Shown here: positions 26,143-35,565 of the stretch, piece after piece
Layout: each line of letters starts with the position of its first letter
Numbering within the stretch: the first letter of the stretch is position 1
Origin: an uncultured Clostridia bacterium
GTDB lineage: Bacteria > Bacillota > Clostridia > TANB77 > UBA1234
Direction of reading: 5' to 3'
Length of the DNA: 64,000 nt
NCBI GenBank assembly: GCA_934169745.1
Contig: CAKPOE010000008.1
Span: 6,222 to 70,221, forward strand
Position numbers and translations under genes: made by a program
Notes under the pieces: model-generated
What the model was told of the DNA's origin: nothing
Seen by the model: the letters and a program-made list of their open reading frames with translations, nothing else
Database searches by the model: none

Positions 26143-26544
26143 ATGAAAGTAACGGATGATTTAAAACAATTTTTAACCTATTCACAAAAATTTATAGGTA
26201 CAAGATTATTATTGACAGATTTAGAGAAAAGTATCGTTGAAGTTGCATTAAAAGGAGAAATGAATTTCGAGCAAAGACCGATAACCGAGGAATTGAAGAA
26301 TCTGGCTATTGGTAAAGATGAAATTCTTCTTAAAGACGAGACAAATGCATTTCCACTAATTGTGAATCATGAATATAAAGTGAATGCAGAAATGATTGCT
26401 GCAATTTACTACAAAGATAAACATATTGGTTATCTTGTATACCACACAGACAAGGGAGAGTTTGAAGAGGCACACAAAGAATATGGAATGACAGGCAAAA
26501 CTTTTGTTGAAAAACTTATTGCAAAACATTATGAAAGCGAGTAA
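26143..26544 (+). CDS. Unknown 133-residue soluble protein, GAF/PAS-like size
   Basis: A 133-residue protein without membrane segments. Its pattern (F-I-G-T-R-L-L-L-T-D near the start, then N-A-E-M-I-A-A-I-Y-Y-K-D-K-H-I-G-Y-L-V and a final helix T-F-V-E-K-L-I-A-K) is reminiscent of small GAF or PAS sensor domains such as those of sporulation regulators, but I cannot assign a family. It has a strong promoter and GGAGG site and is divergent from an XRE regulator. Confidence 0.65.
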   Translation: MKVTDDLKQFLTYSQKFIGTRLLLTDLEKSIVEVALKGEMNFEQRPITEELKNLAIGKDEILLKDETNAFPLIVNHEYKVNAEMIAAIYYKDKHIGYLVYHTDKGEFEEAHKEYGMTGKTFVEKLIAKHYESE

Positions 26545-26609
26545 AATATGCTATGGTAAGTCAATGGTAAGAGGAAAGGTTATAATTAACAATTAGGAGG
26601 TAGACGGAC

Positions 26610-27590
26610 ATGGTGTCAAGAAACCCTAAAAAGAGCTCTGGTGGTAAGAAGATCCTCTCGTTGATTTTGGTAGTACTGCTTGCAATAGTAGGTTACTTCT
26701 ATGAGAGTAACTACAATCCCGAAACCGAAAAAAATGTCGATTGGAGTACAGTTACCACTGTTACACCAACGGAAACTCCAGTAACATATTCAGAAGTTCC
26801 CAAAATAGATAGCAAAAAATTGCAAATCTATTTCTTGGATGTTGGACAAGCTGATAGTATATTTATTACCAACAATGGTGAAAATATGCTGATAGATGCA
26901 GGAAATAATGAGGATGGAAAGCTAGTGGTTGATTTTCTAAAGTCGATGAACATTACGAAAATTGATTATCTGATAGGAACCCATCCACATGAAGACCACA
27001 TCGGAGGCTTAGATGATGTAATAAATGAGATGGATATAGGAAAAATATTCATGCCTAAAAAATCATCTACGACAAAAACATTTAAAGATGTTTTAACTGC
27101 AATTTCAAATAAGAACCTAAAGGTGAAAGCTCCTAAAGTTGGAGACAAATTCAATGTTGGTAATGCGGTTTGTGAGGTTATGTCTATTGAAAATGACGCT
27201 GATAATGCAAATGAAGCATCAATCGTCATTGAAATGACATATGGTTCACAGAAATTCTTGTTTACGGGCGACATGGAAACCAATAATGAAAAGGCACGTG
27301 ATTGGAACGACATTGACGTGTTGAAGGTTGCCCACCATGGTTCGAGAACAAGTTCAAGTAAATTGTTCTTAAGCCAGACATTGCCTGAAGTTGCAGTAAT
27401 ATCACTAGGCAGGGATAATGATTATGGTCATCCGCATGAAGAAGTGGTGAAACGCTTGGAGAATGTGGAAGCAACCATTTACCGTACCGACGAAAGCGGT
27501 ACAATCCTACTTGTAAGTGATGGTGAGGAAAATGAAATTCAATTTTTGGCTATATCATGTGATGGAAACGCTAAGGAGGAAAAGGAGTAA
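26610..27590 (+). CDS. Membrane-anchored ComEC/Rec2-like metallo-beta-lactamase-fold hydrolase
   Basis: A 326-residue protein with one N-terminal membrane segment (about residues 14-30) and an external metallo-beta-lactamase-fold domain like the C-terminal domain of ComEC: F-L-D-V-G-Q-A-D-S near residue 75, T-H-P-H-E-D-H-I-G-G near 126-135, F-T-G-D-M near 218 and A-H-H-G-S near 238. In ComEC this domain is linked to DNA uptake and nuclease action; here the channel part is absent. It starts at ATG 26610 after AGGAGG and is followed by a DUF3006 gene, a common pairing. Confidence 0.85.
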   Translation: MVSRNPKKSSGGKKILSLILVVLLAIVGYFYESNYNPETEKNVDWSTVTTVTPTETPVTYSEVPKIDSKKLQIYFLDVGQADSIFITNNGENMLIDAGNNEDGKLVVDFLKSMNITKIDYLIGTHPHEDHIGGLDDVINEMDIGKIFMPKKSSTTKTFKDVLTAISNKNLKVKAPKVGDKFNVGNAVCEVMSIENDADNANEASIVIEMTYGSQKFLFTGDMETNNEKARDWNDIDVLKVAHHGSRTSSSKLFLSQTLPEVAVISLGRDNDYGHPHEEVVKRLENVEATIYRTDESGTILLVSDGEENEIQFLAISCDGNAKEEKE

Positions 27591-27603
27591 AGGGGGAAAA
27601 CGG

Positions 27604-27825
27604 TTGAAGTATGTAGTAGACAGAATTGAGGGAGATTACGCAGTATGCGAAAATCAAGAGACAGGAGAGATGGAAGATATTGAACTTCTATTGCTTCCGG
27701 CCGATGTTGATGAAAACGACGTATTAATATACGACGAAGACTTGGATGAATACACAATTGAAGAAGACGAAACCTCACAAATGGAAGATGAAATAGAAGA
27801 CGAAATGGACGATTTGTGGGAATAA
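27604..27825 (+). CDS. DUF3006 family protein
   Basis: A 73-residue acidic protein opening K-Y-V-V-D-R-I-E-G-D-Y-A-V-C-E, the DUF3006 signature. It begins at TTG 27604 after GGGGGAAAACGG, 13 bases after the preceding hydrolase gene. DUF3006 genes commonly follow ComEC-like hydrolases in Firmicutes, suggesting a functional partnership of unknown nature. The C-terminal half is almost entirely Asp and Glu. Confidence 0.82.
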   Translation: MKYVVDRIEGDYAVCENQETGEMEDIELLLLPADVDENDVLIYDEDLDEYTIEEDETSQMEDEIEDEMDDLWE

Positions 27826-27838
27826 GAAAAAATTGCAT

Positions 27839-27893
27839 ATCCTCTAAAAGTGTTGTAAATAATAAATATTACAATACTTTTGGAGGATTTTTT
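27839..27893 (+). promoter_or_regulatory. Long hairpin burying the GH94 ribosome binding site
   Basis: ATCCTCTAAAAGTGTTGTAA (27839-27858) pairs with the stretch ending GGAGGAT at 27888 over about 20 base pairs with only two G-U wobbles. The distal arm contains the GGAGG of the GH94 gene and runs into TTTTTT. It can act as an intrinsic terminator for the upstream operon and, when read through, would sequester the ribosome binding site. Confidence 0.7.
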
Positions 27894-27894
27894 A

Positions 27895-30204
27895 ATGGAA
27901 CTTTTGTATGATAATGAATATGGTGGCTTTTCGAAGGATGGTAAAGAATATAAAATAAAAATAAAAAAGAATGAGAGAACACCAATGCCTTGGTCTCATA
28001 TAATGGCAAATGATAAATTCGGAACATTAATCACTACAAATGGTGGAGGCTACACATGGCATGGAAACAGCAGAGAGAATAAACTTACAGCGTGGAGTAA
28101 TGATATGATTGGCGATGTTGCTTCGGAGATTATTTATATAAAGACAAAGGAAGGCGTTTACACTGCTACACCAATTGCAATCGATGACAGAGAATATACT
28201 ATTACTTATGGCTTTGGGTATGCAGTATACGAAACAGAATATGAAGAAATAGAGCAAAAACTTACTACATTTATTCCTAAAGATGGTTGCGAAAAAATAA
28301 ATGTTTTAAAATTAAAAAACAATTCAGAAGAGTTGAAAGAGATCAAATTGTATTATTATATAAATCCGGTTTTAGGAGTAAGTAGAGAATATACCAAGAA
28401 ACATATATTTTCAAAAAAGAACGGAAATAGAATAGAACTCTACAATAAATATAGAGAAAATTATGATGAGTTTGTCACATATATTTCAACTAATGAGGCG
28501 ATTAATTCTTACACGACAGAAAAAGAGAACTTTGATATAAAATTAGGAATACAAAAAGAAGTTATTGGCGTGTGCAAAGATGTTTGTGCAGTAATTGAAG
28601 TTCAATTCAATCTTGAAAGTAATGAGGAAAGGACCGTATATTTTTCATTAGGTGAACAAGATGAAAATAGTTTTCAAAATATAGAAGAAAAGTTAAAAGA
28701 GACGAAAGAGTATTGGAGTAAGTTACTTAATACAGTTCAGGTGAAAACGCCTGTTGAATCAATGAATATAATGCTTAATGGATGGCTAGTATATCAAACA
28801 ATAGTGAGTAGATTGTTTGCAAGAACAGGGTTTTATCAAGCAGGAGGAGCATATGGCTTTAGAGATCAATTACAAGATTTAATTGGTATACTTATGATAA
28901 ACCCAGCACTTGCGAGAAAACAAATTGTGTATCATGCAGCACATCAATTCATAGAAGGAGATGTACTGCACTGGTGGCATCCGGAAAAGGATAACGGAAT
29001 AAGAACTCGATATAAAGACGATTTGTTATGGTTACCATATGTTGTTTATGAGTATATAAAAGTTACAGGAGATGAAGAAATATTAAATGAAGAAATATCA
29101 TATATAGAGGGAAAAAAACTTCTAGATGAAGAGGATGAGAGCTATCAAGAAAATGTAAAATCACACATATCAGAAAACTTGTATATGCATTGTAAAAGGG
29201 CTATAGATGTAAGTTTAAACTATGGACAAAACGGATTGCCTAAAATGGGCAGTGGGGACTGGAATGATGGAATGAACAAAGTGTCAGGTGAAAGCGTATG
29301 GTTGGGTTTCTTTCTTTATAATGTTTTAGAGAAGTTTTCAAAAATATGTAGAATAAAAAACGAAGAGAATTTAATAATCAAATATGAAAAAGAAATGGAA
29401 AAACTCAAGTATGCATTAAATAGTAATGCTTGGGATGGCAAATGGTATAAGAGAGCTTTTTTTGAAGATGGCACTCCATTGGGTTCAAATCAAAATGATG
29501 AATGTAAGATTGATAGTATTTCGCAAAGTTGGTCCGTAATATCAAAAGCTGGCGAAGATGAAAAAAGCAGAATGGCTATGGAAAGTTTAAATGCATATTT
29601 GGTTGATAGAGAAAATATGGTTATAAAATTGTTGACTCCACCTTTTGAAAATATAAATAAAGAAGTTGGTTATATAAAGGCATATATTCCAGGAGTGAGA
29701 GAAAATGGAGGACAATACACACATGGAGCAATTTGGGCAATAATTGCAAATAGTCTACTAAAGAACGGAAATAGGGCGGAAGAATATTTTAGAATTATAA
29801 ATCCTATAGAACATGCAAGAACAAAAGAAAATGCACTAAAATATAAAGTGGAACCTTATGTTGTCGCAGCTGATGTATATGGAGCAGGAAAGCTAATTGG
29901 AAGAGGTGGATGGACATGGTATACAGGTTCAAGTAGTTGGTTGTATACAGCAGGTTTAAACTATGTGCTTGGATTGCGAAAAGAAAGGGATAAACTAAGA
30001 ATAGTACCGGCAATTTCAGAAGAATGGAGCAAGTATGAAATTGAATATGTTTATGAAAATACGTTATATAAAATAATAGTCAAAAATCCAAATCATAAGC
30101 AAAGTGGAGTAAAGAATATATATTTGGATAATAACTTGCTAATGTCTCATGAAATTGAGCTTGTAGATGATGAAAGGGTGCATACTATAGAAGTTGAAAT
30201 GTGA
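27895..30204 (+). CDS. GH94 family beta-glycoside phosphorylase
   Basis: A 769-residue GH94 enzyme, which splits beta-linked disaccharides or oligosaccharides with phosphate to give a sugar 1-phosphate in the cytoplasm. The N-terminal beta-sandwich starts N-E-Y-G-G-F-S-K-D-G-K-E-Y; the catalytic acid region is G-S-G-D-W-N-D-G-M-N near residue 457; G-G-W-T-W-Y-T-G-S-S-S-W near 665 contributes to the phosphate/substrate site. Length fits cellobiose- or laminaribiose-type phosphorylases, but specificity cannot be read from motifs. ATG 27895 lies after GGAGG in a hairpin arm. Confidence 0.88.
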   Translation: MELLYDNEYGGFSKDGKEYKIKIKKNERTPMPWSHIMANDKFGTLITTNGGGYTWHGNSRENKLTAWSNDMIGDVASEIIYIKTKEGVYTATPIAIDDREYTITYGFGYAVYETEYEEIEQKLTTFIPKDGCEKINVLKLKNNSEELKEIKLYYYINPVLGVSREYTKKHIFSKKNGNRIELYNKYRENYDEFVTYISTNEAINSYTTEKENFDIKLGIQKEVIGVCKDVCAVIEVQFNLESNEERTVYFSLGEQDENSFQNIEEKLKETKEYWSKLLNTVQVKTPVESMNIMLNGWLVYQTIVSRLFARTGFYQAGGAYGFRDQLQDLIGILMINPALARKQIVYHAAHQFIEGDVLHWWHPEKDNGIRTRYKDDLLWLPYVVYEYIKVTGDEEILNEEISYIEGKKLLDEEDESYQENVKSHISENLYMHCKRAIDVSLNYGQNGLPKMGSGDWNDGMNKVSGESVWLGFFLYNVLEKFSKICRIKNEENLIIKYEKEMEKLKYALNSNAWDGKWYKRAFFEDGTPLGSNQNDECKIDSISQSWSVISKAGEDEKSRMAMESLNAYLVDRENMVIKLLTPPFENINKEVGYIKAYIPGVRENGGQYTHGAIWAIIANSLLKNGNRAEEYFRIINPIEHARTKENALKYKVEPYVVAADVYGAGKLIGRGGWTWYTGSSSWLYTAGLNYVLGLRKERDKLRIVPAISEEWSKYEIEYVYENTLYKIIVKNPNHKQSGVKNIYLDNNLLMSHEIELVDDERVHTIEVEM

Positions 30205-30291
30205 AGTGTTAAAACTACGCTTGCATTATAAAGTATAAATTGATATTATAGTTATGAAAATAAATTGACTAAATAGAAGAGGGATTTTATA

Positions 30292-32511
30292 ATGCAAAAT
30301 ATATTAGAAGGATTGAATGAAAAACAATATGAGGCTGTTACACACGTAGATGGTCCTCTTTTAGTAATTGCTGGTGCAGGAAGTGGAAAGACAAGAGTTT
30401 TAACGCATAGAATAGCAAACTTGATTTCTGAGCATGGTGTTAAACCTTGGAATATTCTAGCGATTACTTTTACAAATAAAGCAGCAAAAGAAATGAAAGA
30501 AAGAATAGAAAAGTTAATCGGCGAAGAATACAGCAAAGATATGTGGGTCGGAACATTCCATGCTATGTGTGTAAGACTTCTTAGAAGAGAAATAGAGAAA
30601 GCAGGATATGATAAAAACTTTTTAATATTTGATACCAGTGATTCAAAGTCTGTTATGAAGCAATGCATGAAGGAATTGGAACTAAACGACAAAATGTATA
30701 GCGATAAATTTTTGCTTGGAGAAGTAAGCAGAGCCAAAAACGATATGATAGATGATACGAGATATGCTGCCATGTATGCAAGTGATTTCAGACTTAGTAA
30801 CGTGGCTAAGGCATACACTCTATATCAAAGTAAACTTAAGAAAAATAATGCACTAGATTTTGATGATATTATAAATGTTACAATAAAAATATTGCAAGAG
30901 AATCCAGATACACTATCTTTCTATCAAGATAAATTTAAGTATATATTGGTAGACGAGTATCAGGATACAAATAAAGCACAAGATTTGCTTGTTGCACTTC
31001 TTGCACAAAAGCATAATAATATATGCGTTGTTGGTGATGATCAACAAAGCATTTATAAGTTCAGAGGTGCTGATATTGATAATATATTGAGCTTTGAAAA
31101 AAGATTTCCAAATACAAAAGTTGTGAAGTTGGAACAAAATTATCGTTCTACAAAAAATATTTTGGCATTAGCAAATGAAGTAATTAAAAACAATTCTGGC
31201 AATGTAAAGAAAAATTTGTGGACAGAAAATGATGAAGGAAAAAAGCCAAAGTTTTATAAAGCTCAAGATGAATATGATGAAGCAAACTATGTGGTAGAAC
31301 AAATAAATTATTTGAAGAGAGAAGAGTACTATAAATATTGTGATTTTACTATATTATATAGAACTAATGCACAATCTAGAGTGTTTGAAACAGTTCTTAT
31401 GAGAGAAGGTATCCCTTATAAAGTTATTGGTGGTCAAAAATTTTATGAAAGAAAAGAAATAAAAGATATAATTGCTTATTTAAGGGTAATAGCAAATCCT
31501 AGTGATGATGTTAGTTTAAGAAGAATTATAAATGAACCTAAAAGAGGAATTGGAAAAACAACATTAGACCAAATTGAAATGGTTGCTAACAACATGAATA
31601 CATCAATGTTTGCGGTAATAAAAGATATAGATAAGTATGTGGCAACAAGAGCAAACGCTAATATAAAAGATTTTGCTAACTTTATTGAAACAATGCAAAA
31701 AGATACATCTGGAATAGAAGGACTAATATCAAGAGTTTTGAAGGAATCAGGATATATGTCTGCCTTGGAGCTCGAAGAGAGTGCGGAAGCAGAAAGCCGA
31801 ATTGAAAACTTGGGAGAGTTTTTAAATGTAGCAATAGAATTTGAAAAGGAGGAAGCAGAAAATTCTCTAAATAGTTTTCTTGAAAATCTTGCGTTAGTTA
31901 CAGATTTGGATTCAGTAGAAGATAATGAAGATATGGTGAAGTTAATGACATTCCATACGGCAAAAGGATTGGAATTTCCAGTTGTATTTATGGTTGGTAT
32001 GGAAGATGGACTATTTCCAAGTTATCGTAGTATTGGAGAAGAGCCAGAGCTTGAAGAAGAAAGAAGACTTTGTTACGTGGGAATTACAAGAGCAAAAGAG
32101 CATTTATATTTAACTTGTGCAAATTCAAGAACGACATTTGGCAGCACATCATATAACATGGTTTCAAGGTTTTTAACAGAAGTTCCAAATACATATATTG
32201 ATGGAAACGTTAATAAGAAAGTTGAAAAATTAAATAATGAATTTGAAGATTTTCATTCTACATCAATAAATCCTTCAGCCGCGTTTAATTTTAGAACAGC
32301 TGAGAGCTTTTTGAAAAAAATCGAAGCAGATGATGATGTGGACTTAAGTAGATTTAAAGTTGGTATAAGCGTAGAGCACAAAAAGTTTGGAGTTGGCGTA
32401 ATTACAAATGTTGAGCCAGAAGACGATGACTTGGTTGTAGAAATACAGTTTGAAAAATCAGGAATGAAACGTTTGATGGCGAAATATTCAAATATGAAAA
32501 TATTAGATTAG
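30292..32511 (+). CDS. pcrA: ATP-dependent DNA helicase PcrA/UvrD
   Basis: A 739-residue superfamily 1 helicase with all motifs: G-A-G-S-G-K-T-R (about 24-31), D-E-Y-Q-D-T-N, G-D-D-Q-Q-S-I-Y, Q-N-Y-R-S-T and C-Y-V-G-I-T-R-A. The C-terminal H-K-K-F-G-V-G-V-I tail is the PcrA Tudor-like domain that binds RNA polymerase. It acts in repair and in removing proteins from DNA and is of the normal length. ATG 30292 follows GAGGGA. Confidence 0.96.
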   Translation: MQNILEGLNEKQYEAVTHVDGPLLVIAGAGSGKTRVLTHRIANLISEHGVKPWNILAITFTNKAAKEMKERIEKLIGEEYSKDMWVGTFHAMCVRLLRREIEKAGYDKNFLIFDTSDSKSVMKQCMKELELNDKMYSDKFLLGEVSRAKNDMIDDTRYAAMYASDFRLSNVAKAYTLYQSKLKKNNALDFDDIINVTIKILQENPDTLSFYQDKFKYILVDEYQDTNKAQDLLVALLAQKHNNICVVGDDQQSIYKFRGADIDNILSFEKRFPNTKVVKLEQNYRSTKNILALANEVIKNNSGNVKKNLWTENDEGKKPKFYKAQDEYDEANYVVEQINYLKREEYYKYCDFTILYRTNAQSRVFETVLMREGIPYKVIGGQKFYERKEIKDIIAYLRVIANPSDDVSLRRIINEPKRGIGKTTLDQIEMVANNMNTSMFAVIKDIDKYVATRANANIKDFANFIETMQKDTSGIEGLISRVLKESGYMSALELEESAEAESRIENLGEFLNVAIEFEKEEAENSLNSFLENLALVTDLDSVEDNEDMVKLMTFHTAKGLEFPVVFMVGMEDGLFPSYRSIGEEPELEEERRLCYVGITRAKEHLYLTCANSRTTFGSTSYNMVSRFLTEVPNTYIDGNVNKKVEKLNNEFEDFHSTSINPSAAFNFRTAESFLKKIEADDDVDLSRFKVGISVEHKKFGVGVITNVEPEDDDLVVEIQFEKSGMKRLMAKYSNMKILD

Positions 32512-32522
32512 GGGGGAGAATA

Positions 32523-32957
32523 TTGAGAAATCAAAATGGTGTTTCAATGATTGAAGTTGTAATTTCGGTAATATTACTATTATTTATAGCATTCTTCTCA
32601 ATTTATAGTGCTAGAAATGCAGTGCCAACAGCGGAAGCAACCGAAGTTTATTCGGAAATGCGCTCAGTGGAACAAGCTATAGAAGCAGTGAAAGCTGAAA
32701 TGATTATGGATAATGAGTTTGAATTGAAAAAAGATGAGCATTATGATGAAGTTAGCGGAAGCGACTATATAATATATGGAAGCTTAAATCATGAGGTAAA
32801 AGCAGCAAAGGCATTAGGAATAAGTAATCTAAAAAGAGATTATGTAGTGAATTACACTACAGGGTATTTTGAGTTAAAAGATGACGTATCAATAAATGGA
32901 ACAAAAGTAAAAACATTAGAAAGCGTTCAAAGCATGATAGATAGTGGAAATGTTTAA
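32523..32957 (+). CDS. Type IV prepilin-like protein 1
   Basis: A 144-residue protein with a prepilin leader: R-N-Q-N-G followed by V-S-M-I-E-V-V-I-S and a hydrophobic helix, i.e. cleavage after Gly5 or so, with Glu at the conserved +5 position. The rest is a small globular domain. It starts at TTG 32523 after GGGGGGAG, eleven bases after pcrA. It is probably processed by a prepilin peptidase encoded elsewhere. Confidence 0.82.
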   Translation: MRNQNGVSMIEVVISVILLLFIAFFSIYSARNAVPTAEATEVYSEMRSVEQAIEAVKAEMIMDNEFELKKDEHYDEVSGSDYIIYGSLNHEVKAAKALGISNLKRDYVVNYTTGYFELKDDVSINGTKVKTLESVQSMIDSGNV

Positions 32958-32971
32958 TGGAGGTAAGAGAT

Positions 32972-33442
32972 ATGTTAAGAAACGAACGAGGCGTTACATT
33001 AGTTCAGGTTATTGTTACAATGGTTATAGTAATAATTATTGCTAGCTTTGCAATTTGGTATTCAAAAAACACATCAACAGAGGCAAAACTCACAAGATTG
33101 TATAACGAAATAACAACTGTAAAAGAGGCTTGCAATGATGCAATAGTGATAAATGAATTGAATCCAACGGAATATCCTATATCGAAGCTGTTTACAAAAA
33201 AATGGACGAGTGAGCCGCTTTCTGAATTTGGAGTAGACGCAGGAGCAGATACGGACGATTTGTATGTCATAACACCAGATAATGCAGATGGTTTAGAGCT
33301 AGAAAAAATCAAAAACACATACATATACGATATGAAAAATGACAAATTGTACATACAAGGCGGTTTCTCACGAATAGACCAAGATACTGTTGAATATGAA
33401 TATACAGACATTGTGAGATTATATAAGAGTACTTTGAAATAA
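32972..33442 (+). CDS. Type IV prepilin-like protein 2 with Gln at +5
   Basis: A 156-residue protein with leader L-R-N-E-R-G then V-T-L-V-Q-V-I-V-T-M and a hydrophobic helix. The conserved +5 Glu of type IV pilins is Gln here, a feature otherwise seen in special minor pilins. ATG 32972 is preferred to 32957 because GGAGGT lies between them. It overlaps the previous gene's end closely and likely forms a two-pilin unit with it; no ATPase or inner-membrane protein is adjacent. Confidence 0.8.
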   Translation: MLRNERGVTLVQVIVTMVIVIIIASFAIWYSKNTSTEAKLTRLYNEITTVKEACNDAIVINELNPTEYPISKLFTKKWTSEPLSEFGVDAGADTDDLYVITPDNADGLELEKIKNTYIYDMKNDKLYIQGGFSRIDQDTVEYEYTDIVRLYKSTLK

Positions 33443-33488
33443 TATATTTTGAATTAGATGTGAAAGAAAACAAGAGAAAGCAAGAGAT

Positions 33489-34664
33489 TTGGTAAGAAAA
33501 GTACCCAAAATTGCCAAAAAACGAGAAAAGCAACTTTTAATCAACCTAAAAAAGAAATATATTGATTTGATTAAAAGTGGTATTTATAGTAAAATATTTA
33601 TGTTTGAAATGAAAAAAAGTCTATTTCAAAAAGGGGTTGAAGATTTGCTGAGAATTTCAAATAAAGCAAAATTAGTAGCAAGTATATTCACAAAAATATT
33701 TGTATCAATGCTTCTAGGATGTTCAATGTTGATAGCACTTTTACTTATGGTATATAAACCAGTGTACAACGTTTCATACGGTGATGAAAGCTTGGGATAT
33801 GTACAAAACAAAAATGTGTTACAAAAAAATATTGATAACTATTTAAAATATGGTGATAGTGAGAATGTAGGGTATGTTATTTTAAAGGAAGCACCTGAAT
33901 ACACATTTGAGCTTGCGAAAAAAGATTTGGAAACAAAAGACGAAGAAATATATGCATACATAAAAGATAAATGTGATGTATATTATAAAGTATATGCGGT
34001 AGAGTCAGATGAGAAAGAAGTTTGTGTTGTTGAAACATTAGCGATGGCTCAAGAAATTGTAGATAAAGTTAACGAAAAACAAAAGAATTTTAGCAAAAAA
34101 GCCGAACTAACAATAAGCGAAAAATATGAAAAAGAATATGAAGCAACATCAGACGTTGAATTAGCAGTTGCAGATGTATATGAACCAATTAACAAGAAAA
34201 ATACAGAAGTAATTAGAAAGTACGTACAACCATCTGCAGGTAAAGTTGTTTCTGCTACATTATTAGCGGAATTAAAAGAAAAGAATGAAGAATTGAATTT
34301 TACTCTTCCACTAGAAAGCTATGTTATAACATCTAGATTTGGATGGAGAAGAAACGGAACAGATTTCCATACAGGTATCGACTATGCAGCACCTTTGGGA
34401 ACACCAATTCATGCGGCAGAAGATGGAATAGTTACATGTGCAAAGTGGAGTGGTAACTATGGATACTTGGTAAAAGTACAACATACAGGCGGATATGAGA
34501 CATATTATGCACACTGCAGTAGATTTGCAGTAAGTGTAGGTGATGAAGTAAAACAGGGTGATGTAGTTTCTTATGTAGGAAGTACAGGAAGATCTACAGG
34601 ACCACACGTACATTTGGAAATAAGAATAGACGGAAAATACATAAATCCACAAGATTTATTATAA
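33489..34664 (+). CDS. Membrane-anchored M23 peptidase
   Basis: A protein of up to 391 residues: a basic N-terminal region, one membrane segment (about residues 72-94), a stalk, and a C-terminal M23/LytM domain with R-F-G-W-R ... F-H-T-G-I-D-Y-A-A-P and G-P-H-V-H-L-E-I, so zinc ligands look complete. It probably cuts peptidoglycan cross-bridges outside the membrane. The start is uncertain: TTG 33489 has only a weak binding site, and ATG 33600 (M-F-E-M-K-K) is a possible alternative that keeps the membrane segment. Confidence 0.85.
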   Translation: MVRKVPKIAKKREKQLLINLKKKYIDLIKSGIYSKIFMFEMKKSLFQKGVEDLLRISNKAKLVASIFTKIFVSMLLGCSMLIALLLMVYKPVYNVSYGDESLGYVQNKNVLQKNIDNYLKYGDSENVGYVILKEAPEYTFELAKKDLETKDEEIYAYIKDKCDVYYKVYAVESDEKEVCVVETLAMAQEIVDKVNEKQKNFSKKAELTISEKYEKEYEATSDVELAVADVYEPINKKNTEVIRKYVQPSAGKVVSATLLAELKEKNEELNFTLPLESYVITSRFGWRRNGTDFHTGIDYAAPLGTPIHAAEDGIVTCAKWSGNYGYLVKVQHTGGYETYYAHCSRFAVSVGDEVKQGDVVSYVGSTGRSTGPHVHLEIRIDGKYINPQDLL

Positions 34665-34671
34665 GAAAAAG

Positions 34672-34704
34672 AAATAGCTGTCCATCACGGACAGCTATTT
34701 TTTT
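34672..34704 (+). terminator. Terminator after M23 gene
   Basis: AAATAGCTGTCC / GGACAGCTATTT, 12 pairs with a five-base loop, followed by further T residues. Confidence 0.9.
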
Positions 34705-34726
34705 GCTTTTATTCCGTTTTTTCGTA

Positions 34727-34755
34727 TTGACTTTTTCTAACTAATAATAGATAAT
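34727..34755 (+). promoter_or_regulatory. Promoter of the response regulator gene
   Basis: TTGACT (34727-34732), 17 bases, GATAAT (34750-34755). Confidence 0.6.
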
Positions 34756-34799
34756 AAATGTAGGACAAAACTGTGTATCCGTAAGGAAGGGTGTTGAAA

Positions 34800-35498
34800 A
34801 TGGAAAAGAAAATACTTATTGTTGATGATGAAAAAGCAATAGTGGATATCCTAAATTATAATTTGACGAAAGAAGGATATAAAACAGTAGAAGCTTACGA
34901 TGGAGAACAAGCTGTTGAGATGGCAGAAAAAGAAAAGCCTGATTTAATTTTACTTGATGTAATGCTTCCTAAAAAAGATGGTTTTTCAGTTTGTAAGGAA
35001 ATAAGACAAAAATATAATGTGCCAATCTTAATGGTAACAGCTAAAGAAGATGTTGTTGATAAAATAATTGGACTTGAACTAGGGGCGGATGATTATATAA
35101 CAAAGCCGTTTAGCGTTAGAGAAGTAATGGCTAGAGTAAAAGCTAATCTTAGAAAGACTATGGCGTTTGAAATGACTAAAACAGAGAACGACACAGCAAT
35201 GCATTTTGGTGCATTAACATTAGACGCAGAACGTTACGAGGCCGCTGTGAATGGAAAGAGTGTAGAGCTTACGCTTAGAGAGTTTGAACTTTTGAAGTTT
35301 TTGGCTACTCAAAAAGGACAAGTCTTTTCTAGAGAAGAGCTTTTGGAAAAAGTGTGGGGTTATGAATATTTTGGAGATGTAAGAACAGTTGATGTTACAG
35401 TAAGAAGAATTAGAGAGAAAATAGAACAAAATCCAAGTGTACCAGAATTTCTAGCAACAAAAAGAGGTATTGGATATTATTTCAACCCATCTGTATAA
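34800..35498 (+). CDS. walR: OmpR-family response regulator, WalR-like
   Basis: A 232-residue response regulator: receiver domain (1-120) with phospho-acceptor Asp53 in L-L-D-V-M-L-P-K-K-D-G and K-P-F near 102, then a winged-helix DNA-binding domain with V-W-G-Y-E-Y-F-G-D-V-R-T-V-D-V. The N-terminus and length are close to WalR (YycF/VicR), the essential cell-wall regulator, but PhoP is not excluded. ATG 34800 follows GGAAGGGTG. The partner kinase is next. Confidence 0.82.
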   Translation: MEKKILIVDDEKAIVDILNYNLTKEGYKTVEAYDGEQAVEMAEKEKPDLILLDVMLPKKDGFSVCKEIRQKYNVPILMVTAKEDVVDKIIGLELGADDYITKPFSVREVMARVKANLRKTMAFEMTKTENDTAMHFGALTLDAERYEAAVNGKSVELTLREFELLKFLATQKGQVFSREELLEKVWGYEYFGDVRTVDVTVRRIREKIEQNPSVPEFLATKRGIGYYFNPSV

Positions 35499-35518
35499 AT
35501 AAATAGTATATCATGCAT

Positions 35519-35541
35519 GGGTCGGCATTAGGTGCCGACCC
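35519..35541 (+). other. GC hairpin between regulator and kinase genes
   Basis: GGGTCGGC / GCCGACCC eight-pair stem with a seven-base loop and no T-run. It may stabilise the upstream mRNA segment or lower kinase expression. Confidence 0.6.
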
Positions 35542-35565
35542 AAAATTATTATTGAGGAGAAAGTT

